DNA from: Streptomyces acidiscabies | Lineage (GTDB): Bacteria > Actinomycetota > Actinomycetes > Streptomycetales > Streptomycetaceae | NCBI RefSeq assembly: GCF_020010905.1 | Contig: NZ_JAGJBY010000001.1 | Location: forward strand, 2,934,001-2,998,000 | Direction: 5' to 3' | Length of the DNA stretch: 64,000 nucleotides | Shown here: positions 48,982 to 56,119 of the stretch, in pieces | How the letters are laid out: the number at the start of each line of letters is the position of its first letter | Position numbering within the stretch: position 1 is the first letter of the stretch | Notes under the pieces: generated by a model | Databases searched by the model: none | What the model saw: the letters and a program-made list of their open reading frames with translations, nothing else | Told to the model about the DNA's origin: nothing | Program-made: the position numbers and the translations under genes

Positions 48982-49668
48982 CTACCCCCCGTCGTCCCCG
49001 AACAGCCGCCGTACCGTCGAGCGGTAGTTGGTCTGGACGTGCGTCAGCGCGTGGCTGCGGGCCTGCCCGGGATCGCCGGACGCGATCGCGTCGTACAGAT
49101 CCTGGTGCTCCGTCAGCAGCTGGGCCCAGTCCTCGTTCTGCCGGGTCAGCCAGCGCAGGCGGCCGTCGACGGGTTCCATCACGGAGCTGAGGAGGCTGTT
49201 GCCGGCCATCGCGAGCACGCTGTCGTGGAACCGCGTGTTGATGTCGGTGACGGCCTCCGCGTCGGCCGCCTTCGTCGCCGTCGCCGCCTCTTCGAGGAGC
49301 CCCCGCAGCTCCCCGAGCGCCTCCGGCGTCGCCCGCGCCGCCGCGAGCCCCGCCGCGTACACCTCCAACGCCTCGCGCAGCTCGAAGAGTTCCCGTACGT
49401 CGTCCGGGGTGAGACCGCGTACGACGGCCCGGCGCGCGGACGCGAAGTGGACGAAGCCCTCGGCGACCAGCGCGCGCACCGCCTCGCGGACGGGGACGCG
49501 GGAGACGCCGAACCGCTCGGCCAGCTCCCGCTCCACCAGCCGGTCCCCGGGGGCCAGGCGCCCGGCGATGATGTCCTGCCGCAGGGTCGCGAGGACGCGT
49601 TCCCGGACCGCGCCGAGGGGTTCGCCGTTCGCGGTGTCCGGCGTGGCGGTCTTCGTCGTGGAGCCCAT
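48982..49668 (-). CDS. GntR-family (FCD / FadR type) transcriptional regulator
   Basis: 228 residues. A winged helix-turn-helix (LRQDIIAGRLAPGDRLVERE, FGVSRVPVREAVRAL) is followed by an all-helical FCD ligand-binding domain with metal-site residues (FHDSVLAMAGN; HQDLYDAI; HVQTNYRSTV). It diverges from the NCS1 permease-racemase operon, and a perfect TTTGGTATACCAAA palindrome lies between. It probably represses that operon until a purine- or hydantoin-type ligand appears. Confidence 0.9.
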   Translation of the reverse strand: MGSTTKTATPDTANGEPLGAVRERVLATLRQDIIAGRLAPGDRLVERELAERFGVSRVPVREAVRALVAEGFVHFASARRAVVRGLTPDDVRELFELREALEVYAAGLAAARATPEALGELRGLLEEAATATKAADAEAVTDINTRFHDSVLAMAGNSLLSSVMEPVDGRLRWLTRQNEDWAQLLTEHQDLYDAIASGDPGQARSHALTHVQTNYRSTVRRLFGDDGG

Positions 49669-49762
49669 GCGGCCATTTTCTCCGACGCCGGGAGGTCTTT
49701 TACCCAGCCGTAACGGTGGAGACATCGACAGAGGTGCTCGGCGGCGCGACCATGTCCGCACT

Positions 49763-49776
49763 TTGGTATACCAAAA
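49763..49776. promoter_or_regulatory. Perfect palindromic operator for the GntR regulator
   Basis: TTTGGTATACCAAA is a 14-bp perfect palindrome with the TGGT-ACCA core typical of FadR-subfamily operators. It sits 40 bases before the permease start and 95 before the regulator start, suited to repress the operon and perhaps autoregulate. Confidence 0.7.
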
Positions 49777-49815
49777 CCCGCTCAGCGTCCCCGAGTCCTC
49801 CCCTCTGGAGCCCCT

Positions 49816-51258
49816 TTGTCCCTCACCGGCAGCGTCGAAACGCCCGCGTTCACCCCCGACCCCCGGCTCGTCAACGAAGACCTCGCGCCCGCGCAGAAGC
49901 GCAACTGGAAGGTCTTCGACCTCTTCGCGATGTGGATGTCCGACGTCCACAACCTCGGCAACTACACGTTCGCCGCGGGCCTGCTGGTCCTCGGCATGAA
50001 CGTCTGGCAGGTCTTCACCGCCCTCCTCGTCGGCTTCGTGCTGATCTACATCGGCATGAACTGGATGGGGAAGATCGGCCAGCGCCACGGCGTGCCGTTC
50101 CCCGTCGTCAGCCGGATCAGCTTCGGCGTCTGGGGCGCCAACATCCCCGCGCTGATCAGGGCCGTCATCGCGATCATGTGGTACGGCATCCAGACGTACC
50201 TGGCCTCCGTCGCCGTCAACGTCATGCTGCTCGCGGCCTGGCCCGGGCTGGAATCCTGGACCAAGCACTCCTTCCTCGGCCTCGACGCGCTCGGCTGGGT
50301 GTCGTTCGTGTCGCTGTGGCTCGTCCAGGCGCTGATCATCCGGCAGGGCATGGAGGCCGTCCGCAAGTTCCAGGACTTCTGCGGACCGGCGATCTGGCTC
50401 GTGATGATCGCGCTCGCCGTGTGGGTCCTCTCCAAGGCCGGCTGGTCGATCTCCCTCACCTCCACCCCGCACCCCGTCTCCGTCGGCGAGCAGTGGCGGC
50501 AGTGGTTCGGCGCGATCGGCCTGATCCTCGCGACCTACGGCACGCTGATGCTGAACTTCTGCGACTTCTCCCGCTTCGCGCCCGACTTCAAGACCGTGCG
50601 CCGCGGCAACTTCTGGGGCCTGCCGATCAACTCGACCGCCTTCGTCGTCGTCTCCGTGATCGTCACCGCCGGCTCCCTGGAGGTCTACGGCCAGGCCATC
50701 ACCGACCCCGCCGAACTCGTCGCCAAGGTCGGCAACACCTGGGTCCTGATCGTCGGCGCGCTCACCTTCGCCATCGCCACCATGGGCGTCAACATCGTCG
50801 CCAACTTCGTCTCCCCGGCGTACGACCTCGCCAACGTCTGGCCGCAGAAGATCACGTTCAAGGTCGGCGGCATGATCAGCACCGTCGCCGCGCTGCTCGT
50901 CACGCCGTGGAACCTCTTCTCCAACCCGACCGTCGTCAACTACTTCCTCGGCGGCCTCGGCGCGTTCCTCGGACCGCTGTTCGGCGTGATCATGGTCGAC
51001 TACTACTGGGTCAAGCGCGGGCGCGTGAACGTCGACGAACTCTTCGACGCCACCCCCGGCTCCCGGTACTACTACCGCCACGGCGTCAACCCCAAGGCGC
51101 TGTGGGCGTTCCTGCCCTCCGCCGGGGTCGCCGCGGTCCTCGCGCTCGTCAAGACGTTCAGCGACGTCGCGCCGTACTCCTGGTTCATCGGCACGGCCCT
51201 CGCCGCCGGCCTCTACCTCGTGATCTGTCGCAGTGAGCGCGCGGAGCAGGAGGTCTGA
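49816..51258 (+). CDS. NCS1-family nucleobase / allantoin / hydantoin permease
   Basis: 480 residues with about 12 transmembrane helices. NCS1 hallmarks are DLFAMWMSDVHNLGNYTFA in helix 1, RISFGVWGANIPALIRAVIAIMWYG (quoted in part), and NFCDFSRFAPD. The substrate class is nucleobases, allantoin or hydantoins. Start is TTG 49816 after GGAG. The racemase gene follows after five bases with a ribosome-binding site inside the permease end, so they form one operon. Confidence 0.92.
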   Translation: MSLTGSVETPAFTPDPRLVNEDLAPAQKRNWKVFDLFAMWMSDVHNLGNYTFAAGLLVLGMNVWQVFTALLVGFVLIYIGMNWMGKIGQRHGVPFPVVSRISFGVWGANIPALIRAVIAIMWYGIQTYLASVAVNVMLLAAWPGLESWTKHSFLGLDALGWVSFVSLWLVQALIIRQGMEAVRKFQDFCGPAIWLVMIALAVWVLSKAGWSISLTSTPHPVSVGEQWRQWFGAIGLILATYGTLMLNFCDFSRFAPDFKTVRRGNFWGLPINSTAFVVVSVIVTAGSLEVYGQAITDPAELVAKVGNTWVLIVGALTFAIATMGVNIVANFVSPAYDLANVWPQKITFKVGGMISTVAALLVTPWNLFSNPTVVNYFLGGLGAFLGPLFGVIMVDYYWVKRGRVNVDELFDATPGSRYYYRHGVNPKALWAFLPSAGVAAVLALVKTFSDVAPYSWFIGTALAAGLYLVICRSERAEQEV

Positions 51259-51263
51259 CGCAG

Positions 51264-51980
51264 GTGCGGATCGTCGTCACCAACTGCAACACCACGCAGG
51301 AGATGACCGCCGAGATCGTACGGGGTGCCCGCGCCGCTGCTGCGCCGGGCACCCTCGTCACGGGTCTCACCCCCGCGTGGGGGCCCGCGTCGGCGGAGGG
51401 CTGGCTCGACAGCTACCTCTCCGCTGCGGCCGTCATCGACGCGCTGCGCACGTACGACGGGCCCGCGTACGACGCCGTCGTCATGGCGGGGTTCGGGGAG
51501 CACGGCCGCGAAGGCGTCCGGGAACTCGTCGACGTACCCGTCGTCGACATCACGGAGGCGGCGGCGCACCTCGCGTGTCTGCTGGGGCGCCGGTACGGGG
51601 TGGTCACGACCCTGGAGCGGACGTGCGGCCAGATCGAGGACAGTTTGGAGCTGGCGGGGGTGGCCCGCAATTGCGCTGTCGTCGTCTCCATCGGCCTCGG
51701 CGTCCTCGAACTCACCGACCCCGCGCGCACGGAGTCGGCGTTCGTCGGCGCCGCCGAGCAGGCCCTTTCCGCCGGGGCGGAGGTGCTGGTCCTCGGGTGC
51801 GCGGGGATGACGGGGCTCCAGCGGGTCGTCGCGGAGAAGCTGGGGGTGCCGGTGGTGGACGGGGTGGGCGCGGCGGTGAAGCTGGCCGAGTCCCTGGTGT
51901 CCCTGGGGCTGAACACGAGCCGGGCGGGGAGCTATGGGAGGCCGCTGGAGAAGAGGAGGGTTTGGGGGAGGGGAGGGTAG
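51264..51980 (+). CDS. Asp/Glu (hydantoin / allantoin) racemase family protein
   Basis: 238 residues. MRIVVTNCNTTQEMTAEIV is the family N-terminus, and LGCAGMTGL holds the second catalytic Cys. The first catalytic Cys, usually in ACFGDPG, is Gly here (MAGFGEHG), although a Cys appears later in ERTCGQIE. It would racemise hydantoins, allantoin or a related ligand imported by the NCS1 permease. The C-terminus is basic. Whether it is a true racemase or a related decarboxylase-type enzyme is open. Confidence 0.85.
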   Translation: MRIVVTNCNTTQEMTAEIVRGARAAAAPGTLVTGLTPAWGPASAEGWLDSYLSAAAVIDALRTYDGPAYDAVVMAGFGEHGREGVRELVDVPVVDITEAAAHLACLLGRRYGVVTTLERTCGQIEDSLELAGVARNCAVVVSIGLGVLELTDPARTESAFVGAAEQALSAGAEVLVLGCAGMTGLQRVVAEKLGVPVVDGVGAAVKLAESLVSLGLNTSRAGSYGRPLEKRRVWGRGG

Positions 51981-52059
51981 GGGAAGCGCGGGGCTGGGGC
52001 GTTTGTCGTACGGCGCGAGGCGGCGCGCGCTTGGCGGTGCGAGCCCCCTCGTGCGCCCC

Positions 52060-52461
52060 CTACTCCGGTACCACCGCCGTCGCCGTGATCTCCACCAACT
52101 GGCCCGGGTAGCCGAGGCAGGCGACGCCGAGGAGGGTCGAGGAGTGGGGGCCGGTGCTGAGGCCGGACGCCTCGACCACGGTCCATACCGCCGCCAGGAC
52201 GGCCGGGTCGGGGCTCACGACGTACACGTCCGTCACCACGACGTGCGCCAAGTCGCTGCCGACCGACCGGAGTTGCTCCTCCAGGTTGGCGATGGCCTGC
52301 TCGGCCTGCCGTACCGGATCCCCCGGTCCCACAAGGGTGCCCGCCGCATCGAGGGGCACCGACCCCGCGAGGAACGCGAGTCTCGTGCCGGCCTCGACGA
52401 CCGAGGCGTGGGAGTAGGTGGGCGGGCGGAAGAGATCGGGGGAGGTGACGCGGCGGATCAT
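52060..52461 (-). CDS. RidA / YjgF family protein
   Basis: 133 residues. SHASVVEAGTRLAFLAGSVP, EQAIANLEEQLRSVG, and HSSTLLGVACLGYPGQLVEI mark the trimeric RidA fold, which hydrolyses reactive enamine/imine intermediates. The key Arg near the C-terminal part of the active RidA subgroup is not evident (family position occupied by ACLGYP), so it may be a non-deaminating subtype. ATG 52461 has GAGGAG upstream. Convergent with the racemase gene. Confidence 0.88.
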   Translation of the reverse strand: MIRRVTSPDLFRPPTYSHASVVEAGTRLAFLAGSVPLDAAGTLVGPGDPVRQAEQAIANLEEQLRSVGSDLAHVVVTDVYVVSPDPAVLAAVWTVVEASGLSTGPHSSTLLGVACLGYPGQLVEITATAVVPE

Positions 52462-52491
52462 GGGCACTCCTCGGTGGCGGACGACTGACGA

Positions 52492-53190
52492 TCATCCGGT
52501 CCGGAGTGCGTGACCGCACCCGAGTTTCGTACGGCGGAAACGTTCCGGCCGTGCGCCGGTCTCACGACTCCGGGCCGTCAGGATCCGCTCGAACCTGCGG
52601 GGGGGGGTGCCCCTGTCTGCCCCCAGCCCCGGGGAACGGGGCGCCGGGAGGTCGATCAGGTCGCTCACGTCGGCGACCTTCTGGAGCGTGCGGGCCAGGG
52701 AGGACAGGGTGCGGCGGACCTCCGTGAGCTGGGCGCGCAGCGCCGGTGCCTGGTCCCACGCGCGCTCCCAGTCGACCGGGTCGTGGCCCTCGGGGCGCCG
52801 GGACTCGTACGCGGTCAGGCGGGGGTGCCAGGAGGCCAGGAGGGGGCGCAGGACGCGGTTCAGGACGGTCACCGCGAGGACGCCGAAGCTGACGTGGCCG
52901 GGGGCCAGCGGCGGGGCGACGTCGGGGCCGTAGCGGCGCAGGATGTCGCGGGTGGTGCCGAAGAACGTGTAGAGCGAGGTCAACGCCTCGCGCAGGAACC
53001 CCTCGTCGGGGTGCAGGTCCTCCACCGAGACCCGGGTCACCAGCTCCAGGTACAGCTCCCACGCCGCGCTGCGCTCCGCGTCGGCCGGCTGCCAGGTGCC
53101 GGAGATCTCGCCCACGAACGGTATCGACAGTGTCGCCGTGATCTGCGACGGTCCGCTCGGTCCCCGTCGCCTGCGCTGCCTGTGTCCCAT
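52492..53190 (-). CDS. Partner protein sharing the C-terminal domain of the divergent TIR-NTPase protein
   Basis: 232 residues with no catalytic motif that I recognise. After a basic start (MGHRQRRRRG) and a beta-like segment (TLSIPFVGEISGTWQP), residues 42-165 form a helical domain that is clearly homologous to residues about 487-615 of the divergent TIR protein. By eye about 48 of 100 positions match in two ungapped blocks, including ELVTR, EGxLREAL and the 9-residue WHPRLTAYE (121-129). The C-terminal 60 residues are basic and low-complexity. ATG 53190 has GGGGAGG seven bases upstream. It is likely an adaptor, regulator or antitoxin-like subunit that binds the TIR protein through the shared domain; this is inference. 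Confidence 0.8.
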   Translation of the reverse strand: MGHRQRRRRGPSGPSQITATLSIPFVGEISGTWQPADAERSAAWELYLELVTRVSVEDLHPDEGFLREALTSLYTFFGTTRDILRRYGPDVAPPLAPGHVSFGVLAVTVLNRVLRPLLASWHPRLTAYESRRPEGHDPVDWERAWDQAPALRAQLTEVRRTLSSLARTLQKVADVSDLIDLPAPRSPGLGADRGTPPRRFERILTARSRETGARPERFRRTKLGCGHALRTG

Positions 53191-53209
53191 GATCGCCTCC
53201 CCGATGCTC

Positions 53210-53219
53210 ACAGTAGGGT
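53210..53219. promoter_or_regulatory. Overlapping divergent -10 elements of the TIR locus
   Basis: TAGGGT (53214-53219, plus strand) lies eight bases before the GTG of the TIR gene. TACTGT (complement of 53210-53215) points the other way, to the partner gene. The two hexamers share two bases, so RNA polymerase could occupy only one at a time. Confidence 0.4.
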
Positions 53220-53227
53220 AAGGCGCC

Positions 53228-55111
53228 GTGTGGGACGTCTTCCTCAGTTACAGCCGCGCGGACGTGGAGTCGGTCCGCCCCCTCGCGCGTGCGCTGCGCG
53301 GGGAGGGCCTGCGGGTGTTCACCGACGAGACGGGTGTCGCCCCCTTCGAGGGGATCAGCGAAACGATCCGCCGCGAACTGGCGCGCTCCACGGCCCTGCT
53401 GGCCTACTACTCCGCCGGGTATCCCGAACGCGAGGCGTGCCAGTGGGAGCTGACCTGCGCCTATCTCGCCGGTCTCGCCGAAGGCGACCCCCGCCGCCGG
53501 GTCATGGTCGTCAACCCCGAGCCGACCGCCTCCCACATCCACCCCGTCGAACTGCGCGACGCACGGCACGCGGACCCCGGGGACCCCGCCGGGCTCGTCG
53601 CGGACGTCGTCGCCCGCCTGGCCCGCCTCGACGGTCCCATGCCGCTGCCCAGGGCCGCCGTACGCGGTCCGCACGCCGAGTTCCTCGGCCGCCTCCCCGA
53701 GCTGTGGCGGATCCACTCCGCCCTGCACGCGCACGCGGCGCCCCTCACCGCCGGCCGGGTGCCGGCCCGGACCGTCCAGATCCGTGGCATGGCGGGCATC
53801 GGCAAGACCGCGCTCGCGCGCGAGTACGCGCTGCGCTTCGCGGCGGCCTACCCGGGCGGCGTCCACTGGCTGGACGGACGGTCGTACGACGCCCCGGTAC
53901 CGGACCCGGACACCGACCGGCCCTTCCTGCGGATCGTCGACGACGTCCCCTCGGGACGCCCGGCGGAGATCGCCGCGCTGACCGCCCGGCACCCCCTGGG
54001 GCACACGCTCTTCACGCTCCGCAGCCACGCGTACGGCGGACAGGGCGCCGTCGTCGACCTGGGACCGCTCGACGCGCACCACGCGCGCGTGCTGCTCGGC
54101 GGCGCTTCGGACGACGCGGACGCGGACGCCCTCGCCGAAGCGGTCGACGGCCATCCCCTCGCGCTCGCGCTCCTGGGACGCGCCGTGCGCGCGGGACACG
54201 ATCCGCGCACCCTCTACGACCTCCTGCACACGCGCGGGAGATCGCTCCTGGACACGCTGGCCGAACGGGACGTCACGGCCGGCATGGTCGCGGACGTGGA
54301 CGGCGACGAGGCCGCCGACGTCCTGCGGTGCGCCGCCGCTCTGCATCCGCTGCCGGTGACCGCGCGGGACGCGGCCGGGGTGCTGGCCGCCGTCGACCGG
54401 GTGCCGCAGGCGGTGGCGCGCAGACGTGCCGCCCAGGGGATCGCCGAACTGTCCGCGCGGAGCCTGCTGACCCCCGAGAACGCCTCAGGCGGCGCTCTGG
54501 GCGCCTGGCGGCTCCATCCCGTCACTCTGCACGCCTGGCACCACCACGACCCCGCTCCGGCCCGCACGGAGGCCCTCCGGCGGGCCGCTCTGCGCACGCT
54601 GTGCGGAGATCGCGGCCCGGATACCCTGGGGGCTCCCGGCAGCCGGAGGGAGGTCCCCGTGGCAGCACCCAGCGAGTCCGAGCGGATGGCCGCGTTCGAC
54701 ATCCAGGTCGAACTCGTCACCCGGATCGGCGTCCAGGAACTCGCCCCCGGCGAGGGGAGCCTGCGCGAGGCGCTGGCCTCGCTCAAGTCGGTGATCGACT
54801 TCACCCGCGCGACGCTGCACACGTACAGCATCGGCCTCGCGCCGGGTACGGGCGCACCGACCGTGCAGAGCCTGTCGTACAGCCTGATCAACGACGTCAT
54901 CCGGCCCTTCACCACCGCCTGGCACCCGCGCCTGACGGCCTACGAGGCGACCCGGCCCGCCGCCGTCAGCCCGCTCGACCACGAGGCCGGGTGGGTGCAG
55001 GGCGAGCCGATGCGCGCCGAACTGGCCGCGCTGCGGGGGCCGTTGCAGGGGATCGTGGAGGGGCTCGGCGGGATCTCCGGGGCGGGGTTCGGGCTGGCGG
55101 CAGCGGGCTGA
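53228..55111 (+). CDS. TIR-domain STAND-like NTPase with shared C-terminal adaptor domain
   Basis: 627 residues. TIR domain 1-100: DVFLSYSRAD, then the NADase-type catalytic Glu74 in EACQWELTCAYL. An NTPase region follows: Walker A GMAGIGKT (Lys193), Walker B-like LRIVDDVPSG (Asp238/239) only about 45 residues later, GHPLALALLG, and winged-helix-like material to about 470. Residues about 487-615 duplicate the domain of the divergent partner (WHPRLTAYE at 565-573). TIR-NTPase proteins of this plan sense invasion, oligomerise and deplete NAD. GTG 53228 is nearly leaderless. In-frame GTG 54659 with its own GGAGGGAGG could give a 150-residue domain alone. Confidence 0.88.
   Translation: MWDVFLSYSRADVESVRPLARALRGEGLRVFTDETGVAPFEGISETIRRELARSTALLAYYSAGYPEREACQWELTCAYLAGLAEGDPRRRVMVVNPEPTASHIHPVELRDARHADPGDPAGLVADVVARLARLDGPMPLPRAAVRGPHAEFLGRLPELWRIHSALHAHAAPLTAGRVPARTVQIRGMAGIGKTALAREYALRFAAAYPGGVHWLDGRSYDAPVPDPDTDRPFLRIVDDVPSGRPAEIAALTARHPLGHTLFTLRSHAYGGQGAVVDLGPLDAHHARVLLGGASDDADADALAEAVDGHPLALALLGRAVRAGHDPRTLYDLLHTRGRSLLDTLAERDVTAGMVADVDGDEAADVLRCAAALHPLPVTARDAAGVLAAVDRVPQAVARRRAAQGIAELSARSLLTPENASGGALGAWRLHPVTLHAWHHHDPAPARTEALRRAALRTLCGDRGPDTLGAPGSRREVPVAAPSESERMAAFDIQVELVTRIGVQELAPGEGSLREALASLKSVIDFTRATLHTYSIGLAPGTGAPTVQSLSYSLINDVIRPFTTAWHPRLTAYEATRPAAVSPLDHEAGWVQGEPMRAELAALRGPLQGIVEGLGGISGAGFGLAAAG
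54622..54661 (+). promoter_or_regulatory. Internal gene-start signals inside the TIR gene
   Basis: TACCCT (54622-54627) resembles a -10, GGAGGGAGG follows, and GTG 54659 begins in frame with VAAPSESERMAAFD, the edge of the C-terminal domain. Together they look like the start of a once separate gene. Confidence 0.45.
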
Positions 55112-55141
55112 AACCCGTGGTGCCGGTGGGGTGATGGTTCG

Positions 55142-55147
55142 TAGCCT
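55142..55147 (+). promoter_or_regulatory. -10 element of leaderless nucleotidyltransferase transcript
   Basis: TAGCCT ends six bases before ATG 55154, with no ribosome-binding site. Confidence 0.55.
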
Positions 55148-55153
55148 GCGGGC

Positions 55154-55921
55154 ATGGACCACCTCACCGACGCCCAGTTCCTCGACACCGTCGCCGACCG
55201 GCTCGCCGCGCTTCCCGGCGTGCGGGCCGTCGCGCTCGGCGGCTCCCGCGCGCAGGGGACGCAACGGCCCGACAGCGACTGGGATCTGGCGGTCTATTAC
55301 CGGGGGGCCTTCGAGCCTGCGGATCTGCGGGCGGTCGGGTGGCCGGGGGAGGTCTCCGAGGTCGGCGGGTGGGGTGGGGGTGTGTTCAACGGGGGTGCGT
55401 GGCTGAGCGTCGAGGGGCGGCGCGTCGACGTCCACTACCGGGATCTGGACGTCGTGGAGCGGGAACTGGCCCGCGCGCGGGAGGGGCGGTACGACGTCGA
55501 GCCGCTGCTGTTCCACCTCGCGGGCATCCCCACGTACCTGGTCGTCGCCGAACTCGCGGTCAACCGCGTCCTGCGCGGGGACGCGCCCCGCCCCGACGGC
55601 TACCCCGAGAAGCTCCGCACGGCCGCCAGCGCGCGCTGGTACGACACCGCCCGCGCCACACTCGCCTACGCACACGCCGCGCACGCGCGAGAGGGACGGT
55701 GGACCGAGGCGCTCGGGGCGATCGCCGTGGCTGCCACGCAGGCGGGGCACGCCGTGCTCGCCGCGCGCGGGGAGTGGGTCACCAACGAGAAGCGGCTGCT
55801 GGAGCGCGCGGGGCTGCGGGACGTCGACGGCGTCGTCGTGGGCGCGGGGGACATCGGGGAGGCGATCGACCGCGCGGGCGCGCTGTTCGAGGAACGGGTG
55901 GGGGCGGAACGGCGTCCCTAG
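55154..55921 (+). CDS. Nucleotidyltransferase-domain protein
   Basis: 255 residues. The polymerase-beta-type fold shows GGSRAQGTQRPDSDWDLAVYY, with Gly30-Ser31 and the metal-binding Asp42/Asp44; RVDVHYRD may supply the third acid. A helical substrate-binding half follows (ELAVNRVLRGDAPRP, EKLRTAASARWYDTARATL). Relatives include aminoglycoside nucleotidyltransferases and DUF4037 proteins. The target is unknown. It lies 42 bases after the TIR gene but has its own -10, so membership in the same module is uncertain. Confidence 0.83.
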   Translation: MDHLTDAQFLDTVADRLAALPGVRAVALGGSRAQGTQRPDSDWDLAVYYRGAFEPADLRAVGWPGEVSEVGGWGGGVFNGGAWLSVEGRRVDVHYRDLDVVERELARAREGRYDVEPLLFHLAGIPTYLVVAELAVNRVLRGDAPRPDGYPEKLRTAASARWYDTARATLAYAHAAHAREGRWTEALGAIAVAATQAGHAVLAARGEWVTNEKRLLERAGLRDVDGVVVGAGDIGEAIDRAGALFEERVGAERRP

Positions 55922-56119
55922 GGACCGGCGCCTTCGGGAGGCCGTCCGGGGGATCGCCGCCCGCGCGGGAGTTGCGTTCATAAAGAAACCGGCTGATCAC
56001 ACCCCGCTTCACCTCGGCGAAACGCAACCGGCCGACCCGTTCCGTACCGTGGAGGGACAAGCCCGAAGCCCCGGCCGACGTCGCCCGACGGCACCCGTCC
56101 CCGTCACGACAGGAGCCCC

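Noticed and set aside
49039..49713. Plus-strand frame across the GntR gene
   Set aside because: Arg/Val/Gly-rich antisense product; the minus strand holds a complete winged helix and FCD domain with a matching operator.
55154..55921. Nucleotidyltransferase as a third gene of the TIR module
   Set aside because: It has its own leaderless -10 and no shared domain; adjacency alone is not enough, so it was kept separate.
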